Below, piece after piece: positions 1 to 7,579 of a stretch of 35,886 nucleotides of DNA. The stretch is from Rhizobium sp. Q54. GTDB lineage: Bacteria > Pseudomonadota > Alphaproteobacteria > Rickettsiales > UBA1997. Position 1 is the first letter of the stretch; the number at the start of each line of letters is the position of its first letter. The position numbers were made by a program, and so were the translations under genes. The stretch is from positions 1-35,886 of the forward strand of contig CAMBXE010000014.1 of assembly GCA_945871805.1 (NCBI GenBank), given 5' to 3'. Under the pieces are notes generated by a model. It searched no databases. It was not told the origin of the DNA and saw nothing but the letters and a program-made list of their open reading frames with translations.

Positions 1-147
1 CTAAGCCTTAATTCTATTAGTCTCGGGCGAGCACCGCACCGGAAAGCGTAGCATGCATACGCTGACGGAGCGGAGCAGAGAGCGAGGCTAATAGAATTGA
101 GGCTTAGTAGAGATAATGGCGTGATTCTAATGACGGATCTGGGTTTA
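1..147. repeat. Palindromic element family A, copy 1 (truncated by the window start)
   Basis: This is near-identical to 14722-14866 apart from a few substitutions and a one-base indel. It contains the right arm and most of the left arm of a long palindrome, with the inner hairpin AGCGTA-gcatgca-TACGCT near its centre. The outer end GGATCTGGGTTT lies inside the hsdR reading frame. About 36 bases of the left end seen in copy 2 would lie before base 1. In the hsdR frame on the minus strand the element is open throughout, adding at least 48 codons. Confidence 0.85.
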
Positions 148-2654
148 AAATCTTTTGCCGAGAAATTTGGATTGGTGGCGAGGTCAGTGAAATCACCAGA
201 TTCAATGATGTGGCGAATTTGGTCGCTAGTGGCGTAGGCTTTAAAATAGTTTTTTAGCGCAGGGATAGAATTTAACTCTTCCTCTTTTGGTTTGCAGTCG
301 GCAACAAATTTAGAAAATTCTTCTTCGAGCAATTCGTCTTTCGATTTGTAGCCCGGAATTAGTCCAAAGATTTTTTCAACGATTTCGCGGAGACCAAGAC
401 GACGATCAACTCCAGCAGCTTTGCGCAACTTTTCTAGCGAATAAAATTCATTCGGTTTGTCAAAAACTTCTTTGTTGATGTAGTCGCAAACACGTTCCCA
501 TTGTCCAGTTTCAACGCCTTTGGCAATAGCTTCATTGTCGCGCACTGTGTTCTCAAATTTTTCGTAAAACATGCGGTCGATCTTCATGCCAGAATGTCCG
601 ACGGTTTCTTCTTTGATGCTTTCGATGATGTCTTCGCCGAGATGATTGTAATTTTTTCCTGATTTTTTTTCTAAGCCAGAATCTTCTTTTTCGTCTTTGA
701 TTTCAACATTCTCGCCCGTTGCTAATGGTAGCTTCAGCACTTGATCGTAGTTAAATTTTTCTTCGAAATATTCGCAATTGGCGAAGAAGTCGAAAAGCTT
801 GAAGGGCGTCTTCATTGGCTCTTTGATGCTTTCTTTAAGTTCTTCGTCAAAAAGATGTTCGCGAAAATCGTGCTTGCGGGTGCCACGACCCTTAATTTGA
901 ACGAAGTCGGTTGGTGAAAAAATTGGGCGGAAGAGTCCGAGATTGAGAAGATCGGGGCAATCGTAACCTGTGGTCATCATGCCATCAGTTAGGCAAACGC
1001 GGGCTTTGCTGGTTTTGTAGGTTTCAATAAAATTGGCAGAGCCAAGCAAGTTGTTGTTAGTAAAATTATTGGTGAGTTGTTGAGCACCGTCAATTTGCGA
1101 GGTTACTTGTGCGGCAAAGTCGGATTGATATTTATTCGGAAACATTTTGTCGGCCATCAAATTCAAAATCTGCGTAAGTTTTGCCGCGTGATTTTGACTG
1201 ACCGCAAAAATAATCGACTTGCCAATCTCTCCGCTAATTGGATCGCGCAGAGCATTTTCCAAAAAAGTTTTGCAGAAAATTTGGTTGGTATTTTCCGAGA
1301 AAAAGCGCTTTTCGAATTGACGATGTTTGTAAGTTTCGTTTTGGTTGTCTCCTTCCTCATCTTTAAATTCAATGACGAAACCTTGCTCCGACAAGAGCTT
1401 AGTGGTGATTTCACTTCTAGCATCAATCACGGTTGGATTGATGAGAAAACCTTCTTTTACGCCATCTAGCAGCGAGTAGCGGAAAGTTGGCTGACCATCT
1501 TCGCAACCAAAAGTTCGGTAGGTGTCGAGCAACATTCTGCGCTCAAATTCGCGCGGGTCTCTGTTGTTTTGATTGCTTTGGTCGAATTTTTTCCCGTCGA
1601 CGCGTAGTGCGACAGAATTTTTGAGGTAGTCGCGAGGCGTTGCAGTAAGTCCAAGTTTGTAACCAACAAAATAATCAAAAACGGCGCGGGCATTGCCGCC
1701 AATTGAACGATGGGCTTCGTCAGAAATTACCAAATCGAAATCGGTTGGACTAAAAAGGCGCTGGTATTTGTTGTTGAAAAGTAGCGACTGGACTGTGCTG
1801 ACAACAATTTCGGCTCGCCTCCAATCGTCACGATTTTCTTTGTAAATTACGGTTTTGTAGTCGCTGGCTAAAACCTTCTTGAATGCTTTTTCTGCTTGGG
1901 TTTCAAGCTCTAGGCGGTCAACCAAAAATAACACGCGACGAGCATTTCCAGTGCGAAGAAAAAGTTTGATGATTGCGGCAGAAGTGAGCGTTTTTCCGGT
2001 GCCCGTTGCCATTTCGAGAAGGAAGCGATCATTACCTTTTGCAACCGCTTGCTGAATGGCTTGAATAGATTTTTTTTGGTAAGGACGCAGGAAGCGAAGA
2101 TTATTTTTTTCAACAAAATTAACGCGTTCATTTTCATTTTTCCAAGCAGCTTCAGATGTGTAGTTAGGGCGTTGAGTTATGGCTACGTAGTCTTCAGAAA
2201 CAATTTCATCTACAAGTCTCTGAGGATTTGGCGAAGTTTTTTTGTGATTGGCAATTGATGCCTGAGCTGGAAAAGAGGTAATGATGCTTGGATTGCCGCG
2301 CTCTAAATCCCAAAAATAATGTAGATTTCCGTTCGATAAAATTACGAAACGACAGTTCTACGATTTGGCGTATTTGCGCGCCTGCTCTTTGCCAACAAGT
2401 GGATTTTTATCTTCAGATTTTGCTTCAAGCACAAGGAGCGGAAAGCCTTTCTCATCAAGTAAAAGAAAATCAACAAAGCCGTTTCTAACTTTCTCAAAAT
2501 TTTCTCCAAAATCATCAACTGCCTGCTTTGTTAGCATAATTTTGGGCTCGAGATAAATGTTGGCTGGACCATTTTCATCTGCAAAAAAACGCCAACCAGC
2601 AGCTTCAAGAAGGCGATTAATTTTTATTCGTGAAGTTGCTTCTTTTTCGCTCAT
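1..2654 (-). pseudogene. hsdR: Type I restriction enzyme R subunit (HsdR-like), interrupted by an amber codon, 3' end off the window
   Basis: The R subunit of a type I restriction system is an ATP-driven translocase and endonuclease. The first 98 residues carry the nuclease core, with D62 and the E77-A-K79 motif in VLEAK. An in-frame TAG follows at 2360-2358 (AKS*NCRFVI). I then read the same frame without another stop from 2357 to the window edge: Walker A ATGTGKT at 2009-1989, DEAH at 1721-1710, helicase motifs TATPRD and QIKGRGTRKH, and an EcoEI-type C-terminal domain. From about base 147 the frame enters a palindromic element, so the family's usual last residues after the NPNFSAKDFK segment are replaced by element-encoded sequence. 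ATG 2654 is the only good start. No hsdM or hsdS lies in the window. The family is clear. The loss of function is inferred, and the TAG could be a sequencing error or be suppressed. Confidence 0.85.
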
Positions 2655-2723
2655 TGGCTTAAGAAATTTTTGATTTACGACGATAACATTATCTAAATGC
2701 GCTAGCGCGAGAAGGTGCAGAGT

Positions 2724-3149
2724 CTACTTAAACACGTAGCCAAAAAAGTGCGTAATGCACAAAACATCAAGCATCATCACCATAAAAACAGGATCCCAGG
2801 CAGTTAAAGATTCTTGGGCTAATAATTTGCGCAGGGCTTTTTTTCCAAGCTGAGCGCGACGCTCTTCCTTCAACTTATTTTTTTCTTCTGGGCTAAGTTT
2901 TGGTTTTTTTGGAGCGCATTTTTTAATGGCGTAAATGTGCCAAGAAAAATAAAGCGTCATTAGCAAGGAAAGGAAGATGTCGATGAAGCGAAAATTAATC
3001 ACTCGAATCAATTTATTGGCGATTACAAAAGCGACAAAATATCCAATTACACCCCACCACCAAATCAGGTGCGGCACGGTTTCTTCACCCTTGGTAGCTT
3101 TCTTAAAAGATAAACTAATTTTGCTAAAAATTTCTTTCATGCCTGGCAT
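2724..3149 (-). CDS. Small membrane protein, function unknown, translationally coupled to nuoC
   Basis: 141 residues from the ATG (MPGMKEIF) that overlaps the nuoC stop as TAATG at 3151-3147. A longer reading to 3176 is possible but would intrude into nuoC, so I prefer the coupled start. I see hydrophobic segments at about residues 28-47, 55-75 and 117-137, with a Lys/Glu-rich, probably cytoplasmic, stretch at about 80-105 (PEEKNKLKEERRAQLGKK). I do not recognise the family. It sits where nuoD is usually found after nuoC, but it has no NuoD features. Coupling suggests co-expression with Complex I genes; a role in Complex I is only a guess. Confidence 0.7.
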   Translation of the reverse strand: MPGMKEIFSKISLSFKKATKGEETVPHLIWWWGVIGYFVAFVIANKLIRVINFRFIDIFLSLLMTLYFSWHIYAIKKCAPKKPKLSPEEKNKLKEERRAQLGKKALRKLLAQESLTAWDPVFMVMMLDVLCITHFFGYVFK

Positions 3150-3730
3150 TATTTTTTGTAATTCGTTCCTTCCCACGGCATTTCAAAATCGAAATTACGA
3201 AATTCCTGCATCAATTTTACCGGCTCGTAAACAACCTTCTTTTGTTGCTCGTCGTAACGAACTTCTTTGTAGCCGGTAAGCGGAAAATCTTTACGTAGCG
3301 GATGACCTTCAAAGCCGTAATCAGTAAGGATGCGGCGCAGGTCTGGATGATTTATAAATTCAATCCCGTACATGTCGAAAGCCTCGCGCTCGAACCAATT
3401 TGCGGTGCTGAAAATCTCACTTACGGTTGAAACTTTTTCGCCCTCATTCAAAGCAACTTTCACGGTGAGGCGATTGTTCAATTTGTAGCTGAGTAAATTG
3501 TAAATCACTTCAAAGCGCGGAGACCTGATTCCGAGCAAGTCCGCACCAAAAACATCGAGCAAAGTTTTGAAAGAAAGCTCTTTGTCGTCGCGCAAAAATT
3601 TAAGGAAATTTACGACTTCATTTGCAGCGACGTAAATGATCAAATTATCGTAAGCGATTGGCTCTGCGACTGTCACGCCAGCAAAATTATTCTTAATGTA
3701 GTCGGCTTGCGCTTGTAAATTTTGTTTCAT
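3149..3730 (-). CDS. nuoC: NADH-quinone oxidoreductase subunit C
   Basis: NuoC is the 30-kDa subunit of the peripheral arm of Complex I, next to NuoB and NuoD, and takes part in electron transfer from NADH to quinone at the inner membrane. The family signature is clear: FEREAFDMYGIEF, then HPDLRRILTDYGFEGHPLRK and DFPLTGYKEV. The frame is open further upstream, but the ATG at 3730 (MKQNLQAQ) gives 193 residues, close to the family length, and lies one base after the nuoB stop (TAAaATG). The longer reading would overlap nuoB. The stop overlaps the next start as TAATG. The usual next gene, nuoD, is not in this window. Confidence 0.95.
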   Translation of the reverse strand: MKQNLQAQADYIKNNFAGVTVAEPIAYDNLIIYVAANEVVNFLKFLRDDKELSFKTLLDVFGADLLGIRSPRFEVIYNLLSYKLNNRLTVKVALNEGEKVSTVSEIFSTANWFEREAFDMYGIEFINHPDLRRILTDYGFEGHPLRKDFPLTGYKEVRYDEQQKKVVYEPVKLMQEFRNFDFEMPWEGTNYKK

Positions 3731-3731
3731 T

Positions 3732-4256
3732 TTACCTGCTAAATTTTCCGGTTCTTTTGATTTTTCTTTGCAGCAGCAAAACGCCGTAAAGCAGTGCCTC
3801 AGCGGTTGGAGGGCATCCCGGAACGTAAATGTCAACCGGCACAATGCGGTCACAGCCTCTAACTACCGAGTAAGAATAATGGTAGTAGCCGCCTCCATTG
3901 GCGCAGCTTCCCATTGAAATTACGTAACGCGGTTCGGCCATTTGGTCGTAAACTTTTCGTAACGCCGGAGCCATTTTGTTGGTGAGCGTTCCCGCAACAA
4001 TCATTACGTCTGACTGGCGTGGCGACGGGCGGAAAATTAATCCGAAGCGGTCAAGGTCGTAGCGACTCGCAGCAGATTGCATCATTTCAACCGCGCAGCA
4101 AGCGAGGCCGAAGGTCATTGGCCAAAGCGAACCGGTGCGCGCCCAATTAACGAGCTCGTCGAGTTTCGCCGTGACGAAGCCGCGATTGTTAACGTCGTCG
4201 GCAACTTGGTTGAGAACAGAGTCCTGATTTAGAGGGCTGAGATTTGAGTTGGTCAT
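3732..4256 (-). CDS. nuoB: NADH-quinone oxidoreductase subunit B
   Basis: NuoB carries the terminal 4Fe-4S cluster N2 of Complex I, which passes electrons to quinone. The cluster ligands are visible as the CC pair in [12 protein letters not shown], the Cys in [11 protein letters not shown] and the Cys in [12 protein letters not shown]. The segment [11 protein letters not shown] and the RPSPRQSD motif are family hallmarks. 174 residues, normal length, with a poorly conserved N-terminus of about 25 residues. It is followed by nuoC after one base. Upstream, 485 bases holding a decayed gene separate it from nuoA, although the two are normally adjacent, so nuoBC may use their own promoter. Confidence 0.96.
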   Translation of the reverse strand: MTNSNLSPLNQDSVLNQVADDVNNRGFVTAKLDELVNWARTGSLWPMTFGLACCAVEMMQSAASRYDLDRFGLIFRPSPRQSDVMIVAGTLTNKMAPALRKVYDQMAEPRYVISMGSCANGGGYYHYSYSVVRGCDRIVPVDIYVPGCPPTAEALLYGVLLLQRKIKRTGKFSR

Positions 4257-4361
4257 TTGAATCTGCTTGGAAATTTGAGGCGCACTTTCTACCCGCCGGC
4301 CAGCTCTAATGTCAACATCCCGAGGAAGGTTTTAAGACAAAGAGATTGCTCAAAAAATTGA

Positions 4362-4385
4362 ATTTTGAGCACGGTGCTCAAAATT
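4362..4385. repeat. 24-bp palindrome, copy 1 (identical copy at 30906-30929)
   Basis: A near-perfect palindrome built on TTTTGAGCAC-G-GTGCTCAAAA, identical over 24 bases to 30906-30929. Just upstream TGCTCAAAA (4348-4356) can pair with TTTTGAGCA (4364-4372), so two mutually exclusive hairpins are possible. There is no T-run after it, so a classic terminator is unlikely. Confidence 0.7.
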
Positions 4386-4428
4386 ACATTTTACCCTGTA
4401 GAATCAAGGATCAAAGAAATAAAAATCA

Positions 4429-4669
4429 CTCTAAATGATTACAAAAAACTTCTCACCCAACTGCAAAAAATCATTTCAAAAACTGAGCAAGACATTGTGC
4501 AAAGTGGGAATCGCAAGAGGGTCGAAATAGGCTGACAGATCGGAAAAATTCTCGACGAAGATTTGTTGCGAAACAGCCCGAAGTTAATTTGGGATTAATG
4601 CGGAGACGGAGAGTAGGGAATATTTGAATCAACTCTTGCTCGAACGAGGTTTGGTTGAGTTTTACTGAA
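4429..4669 (+). pseudogene. Decayed DUF1016 (YhcG-like nuclease) N-terminal fragment
   Basis: One frame reads LNDYKKLLTQLQKIIS, then QDIVQSGNRKRVEIG*QIGK and ILDEDLLRNSPKLIWD before a stop. This resembles the start of DUF1016 proteins, whose conserved core is of the form VEMxWQIGKIIDE. The TGA at 4533-4535 stands exactly where that Trp is expected, which suggests a TGG to TGA mutation. After a frameshift, residues such as REYLNQLLLERGLVEFY continue to a stop near 4668. There is no good start codon. The relic lies inside what is normally the nuoA-nuoB junction, so it may be the remains of an insertion. Family call by eye only. Confidence 0.4.
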
Positions 4670-4741
4670 ATCTAAGCGCGTTCAGAATTTTAGCGGCGAA
4701 AGGTGACTAGCTGCGGACAAAACTACGAAGTGGAGTTAGAC

Positions 4742-5113
4742 CTATCTCCACTCAAGCGCCCCGCGCTTCCATTCGTAAACGAAACCAGCGGTTAACACGA
4801 TTAAGAAAACCATCATTGACCAGAAACCGAAGACGCCGATTTTGCTGAGGGACACGGCCCAAGGAAAAAGAAAAGCCACTTCAAGATCAAAAATAATAAA
4901 AAGAATCGCGACGAGATAAAACTGCACGTCGAATTCGTTACGCACTGGTCCTTCGCCTTCAAAACCACATTCGTAGGGAGAATTTTTTTCGGGATCTGGG
5001 CGTAATTTATTTAGCAAAAACGGGATCAAAAGCACGGCGCAAGAAAGGCCGATTGCGACAATCAGAAATAATAAAATCGGAAAATATTGTGATGAAACTA
5101 GGTCGGGACTCAT
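4742..5113 (-). CDS. nuoA: NADH-quinone oxidoreductase subunit A
   Basis: NuoA is a small membrane subunit of Complex I near the quinone site. 123 residues with three hydrophobic segments at about 10-31, 62-84 and 93-113. The family loop motif [20 protein letters not shown] and the following [20 protein letters not shown] are clear. It lies head-to-head with dapA. The spacing to nuoB is unusually long and contains gene debris, so the two may no longer share a transcript. Confidence 0.95.
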   Translation of the reverse strand: MSPDLVSSQYFPILLFLIVAIGLSCAVLLIPFLLNKLRPDPEKNSPYECGFEGEGPVRNEFDVQFYLVAILFIIFDLEVAFLFPWAVSLSKIGVFGFWSMMVFLIVLTAGFVYEWKRGALEWR

Positions 5114-5187
5114 TGGCTCTTGATTGAATTGGAAGAGGGAAGAAATTGAATTGGATAAAACCTTTGGGCAAAATCAATTCAAAAAAA

Positions 5188-6063
5188 ATGAAATCAACAG
5201 TCGAGACCTACACCGCGATCGTCACGCCATTTAAAAAAAATAAAATCGACGAAAAATCTCTGGAAAAAATCGTTAAATTTCAAAGTGAAAATGGAATTGA
5301 CGGAATCGTACCTTGCGGCACAACTGGCGAGTCGCCAACCCTTAACCACGAAGAGCATAATTTTATAATCGAGAGCTGCGTAAAATTCGCCCGCGGCAAA
5401 ATTCAAGTAATGGCCGGCACCGGTTCGAACTCGACAGAAGAAGCGGTAATGATGACAAAACACGCTAAAAAAATTGGCGCTGATTCGTGTTTAATCGTTG
5501 CGCCTTACTACAATAAACCAATTCCGGAAGGCGTGTTTCAGCATTTTAAGGAACTCGATAAAGTTGGCATTCCGCTTTACATCTACAACATTCCTGGCCG
5601 CTCGGTGATTAATATTTCTGACGAAAATTTAGCGCGAATTTCTGAATTAAAAAATGTCGTTGGAATTAAAGACGCAACGGGAGATCTCGCTCGCGTTGCT
5701 TCACTGCGTTTACTCATTAAGAAAAATTTTTCTTACCTTTCCGGTGAAGATGCGACCGTTGTTGGCTTCAATGCGATGGGCGGAAATGGAGTGATTTCTG
5801 TTACTGCAAATATTGCGCCGAAAATGGTTTCTGATTTACAAAAAGCGACCGCGCGTGGTGATTATGAAACTGCCGTTGCGCTTCAAGATAAAATGACCGC
5901 ATTGCACGCTGCAATGTTTTGCGAGACTAATCCAATCCCCGTAAAATATGCTGCGAGCTTGCTTGGATTGTGTAGTGCGGAAGTTCGTTTGCCGTTAACT
6001 GCGCCTTCTTCGATCGCTAAAACTAGGATCGAGAAAGAGATGAAAAAAATTGGATTAATTTAA
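5188..6063 (+). CDS. dapA: 4-hydroxy-tetrahydrodipicolinate synthase
   Basis: DapA condenses pyruvate with aspartate semialdehyde, the first committed step to diaminopimelate and lysine. Starting at ATG 5188 gives 291 residues and places the key residues at the numbers known from E. coli: T45/T46 in CGTTGES, Y133 in YIYNIPGR and the Schiff-base lysine K161 in GIKDATGD. That agreement is why I chose this start over an in-frame TTG at 5146, which has a better purine-rich upstream (GGAAGAGGGAAG) but would add 14 residues. It is divergent from nuoA. DapB of the same pathway lies about 8 kb downstream. Confidence 0.95.
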   Translation: MKSTVETYTAIVTPFKKNKIDEKSLEKIVKFQSENGIDGIVPCGTTGESPTLNHEEHNFIIESCVKFARGKIQVMAGTGSNSTEEAVMMTKHAKKIGADSCLIVAPYYNKPIPEGVFQHFKELDKVGIPLYIYNIPGRSVINISDENLARISELKNVVGIKDATGDLARVASLRLLIKKNFSYLSGEDATVVGFNAMGGNGVISVTANIAPKMVSDLQKATARGDYETAVALQDKMTALHAAMFCETNPIPVKYAASLLGLCSAEVRLPLTAPSSIAKTRIEKEMKKIGLI

Positions 6064-6068
6064 ATCAC

Positions 6069-6393
6069 GAATGGACCCCGCAACAAGTGCGGGGTGACAG
6101 AATAAAGAGTACCTACTCTCGTGCCGTCACCGCACACATTTCCAACTGTCACCCCGTACTTGTTGCGAAGTGACAGTTAGAAGTGCTTACTCTTAGATTT
6201 TCACCACGTAACAAATGTGGAGTAAAAATCTTGGAGTAAGCACTCTTAGCTGTCACCCCGCACTTGTTATTCTATCAACGCAAACTTTGTTATTCTGTCA
6301 ACGCAAACTTTGTTATTCTGTCAACGCAAACTTGTTATTCTGTCACTGCACACTTGTTATTCTGTCACCCCGCACTTGTTGCGGGGTCCATTC
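6069..6393. repeat. Family B composite element with 37-bp perfect terminal inverted repeats
   Basis: Bases 6069-6105 and 6357-6393 are exact reverse complements, each itself containing a CCCCGCA-acaag-TGCGGGG hairpin. Inside are further perfect stems: AACTGTCAC/GTGACAGTT (6144-6152/6170-6178) and AGTGCTTACTC/GAGTAAGCACT (6182-6192/6234-6244). The island has a MITE-like layout without any coding gene. It ends about 15 bases before the hflK start, so it forms the hflK leader. Confidence 0.8.
6264..6375. repeat. Tandem array of five 22-23-bp units
   Basis: Five head-to-tail copies of a unit of the form TTGTTATTCTGTCAACGCAA plus CT. The first three are nearly identical; the last two drift back toward the family B arm sequence (GTCACCCCGCAC). 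The array appears to have arisen by slippage within the right arm of the surrounding palindrome. Confidence 0.8.
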
Positions 6394-6407
6394 ACAAAAA
6401 AAACAAA

Positions 6408-7562
6408 ATGATAAAACTTTTAATGAACTCTGGCCCTTGGGGCCCTTGGAATAATGCCGGGAATCAAAAACCAAACAATTCCAAATCAAACGGTTTTGAA
6501 AATAATTCCAATGGAGAAAAAAAATCTCCTCCACCCAAAGATCCAAATCGAAATCCGCAGAATGATTTCGAAGATTTCTTTAAAAAAATTATCGAGCGCG
6601 CGAAGAAATTTTTTGATTCAGTGCAAGAAGGCAAATCGCCAAAATCACTAGTCGGACTGGTCATTCTTGGTATTTTATTTCTTTGGCTTTCATCCGGTCT
6701 TTACAAGGTCAATACCGACGAGAATGCTGTTCTGCTCTACTTCGGCAAGTTTTACAAAGTTGCAACGCCCGGGCTAAATTATCACGTTCCTTACCCTTTG
6801 GGCCAAGTAATTAAAAAAAGCGTAACCGCCGTTAACACTGAAGAATTTGGCTTTTCTTCAAGCAAAAGAAAATCTGACGATCGCGATTTTAACGCCGAAA
6901 GTTTGATGCTTACTGGCGATGAAAATATCGTCGACATCGAGTTTCAGGTGCAGTGGCAAATCGCCGACATTAAGGATTTTATTTTCAATATCACCGATCC
7001 AAATCAGAGCATTCGTAAATCTACCGAAAGCGCGATGCGCGAAATTATTGCGCGCACACCGATTGCTAGCGCGCTCTCTGACGGCAAAAGCAAAATCGAA
7101 CAAGAGACAAAAATTCTTCTCCAAGAAATTCTCGATTCTTACGGCGCAGGAGTTCGCGTAGTGCTTGTGCAGCTACGTCGTGTTGACCCGCCAGCACAAG
7201 TAATTGACGCTTTCCGCGATGTGCAAACTGCGAAGGCCGACAAGGAAAAAGAGATCAACCAAGCGCAATCTTACGCTAATGACATCATTCCGCGTGCTCG
7301 CGGTGAAGCTGCTCAGGCAAAAGAACAAGCTGAGGCTTACGAAAAAGAAGTTGTCACTAATGCACAGGGTGAAGCGGGAAGATTTACCGCGGTTTACAAC
7401 CAATATTCGAAGGCCAAACAAGTTACTAAAAAACGAATTTACCTCGAAACAATGGAAAAAATTTACCGCGATATGGACAAGGTTTTCATCGATAAGAGCG
7501 CTGCAAAATCAGGTGTCGTGCCTTATTTTCCGCTGAATGAAATCAAGCAATCTAAACAATAA
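6408..7562 (+). CDS. hflK: SPFH-domain membrane protein HflK
   Basis: HflK is an inner-membrane SPFH/band-7 protein that, with HflC, encloses and modulates the FtsH protease. 384 residues from ATG 6408 (MIKLLMNSG), or 379 from ATG 6423 (MNSGPWGPWN), which resembles the usual Gly/Pro/Trp-rich HflK N-terminus. A disordered N-terminal part is followed by one membrane segment (LVGLVILGILFLWLSSGLY) and the SPFH domain, with FGKFYKVATPGLNYHVPYP, VQWQIADI and AREIIA-like features, then a long Ala/Glu-rich helix (ARGEAAQAKEQAEAYEKEV). The frame is open upstream through repeats, which are not part of the protein. The expected neighbour hflC is absent: pyrB begins 17 bases later. Confidence 0.93.
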   Translation: MIKLLMNSGPWGPWNNAGNQKPNNSKSNGFENNSNGEKKSPPPKDPNRNPQNDFEDFFKKIIERAKKFFDSVQEGKSPKSLVGLVILGILFLWLSSGLYKVNTDENAVLLYFGKFYKVATPGLNYHVPYPLGQVIKKSVTAVNTEEFGFSSSKRKSDDRDFNAESLMLTGDENIVDIEFQVQWQIADIKDFIFNITDPNQSIRKSTESAMREIIARTPIASALSDGKSKIEQETKILLQEILDSYGAGVRVVLVQLRRVDPPAQVIDAFRDVQTAKADKEKEINQAQSYANDIIPRARGEAAQAKEQAEAYEKEVVTNAQGEAGRFTAVYNQYSKAKQVTKKRIYLETMEKIYRDMDKVFIDKSAAKSGVVPYFPLNEIKQSKQ

Positions 7563-7579
7563 ACCTACGGGGAATAATC

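Larger units (their letters stand above)
4257..4741. other. 485-base gap between nuoB and nuoA with repeat and gene-relic sequence
   Basis: No intact gene is seen. The part nearest nuoB (4257-4330) is featureless. Bases 4348-4385 hold two overlapping inverted repeats, described separately. Bases 4429-4669 on the plus strand hold a broken DUF1016-like reading frame, also described separately. The last 70 bases before nuoA show nothing I can name. Confidence 0.6.
6064..6407. other. Gene-free interval between dapA and hflK, filled by repeat DNA
   Basis: Nearly the whole interval is occupied by the repeat island at 6069-6393 described below. Open frames across it (for example from 6215 and 6264) translate the repeats themselves, with peptides such as CHPALVAGSI, and are not genes. 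No clear Shine-Dalgarno sequence precedes hflK; the leader is simply A-rich. Confidence 0.8.

Noticed and set aside
1077-1702. Short open frames on both strands across 1-2300
   Set aside because: They lie inside the continuous hsdR frame and have no coding features of their own.
4533-4535. TGA read as tryptophan (alternative genetic code)
   Set aside because: TGA is a normal stop in this window: bioA and the DUF692 gene both end with TGA overlapping the next ATG. The TGA in the DUF1016-like relic is therefore decay, and more stops follow it.
5146-5187. TTG start giving DapA 14 extra residues
   Set aside because: It has purine-rich upstream sequence, but the ATG at 5188 puts Y133 and K161 exactly at the E. 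coli positions and gives the family length.
6264-6375. CRISPR-like array
   Set aside because: The units are contiguous 22-23-bp tandem copies with no unique spacers, no leader and no cas genes. They derive from the surrounding palindrome.
6215-6454. Small Cys-rich protein encoded in the repeat island
   Set aside because: The frame simply translates the tandem and palindromic repeats (peptides such as CHPALVAGSI), has no ribosome-binding site and overlaps the hflK start out of frame.
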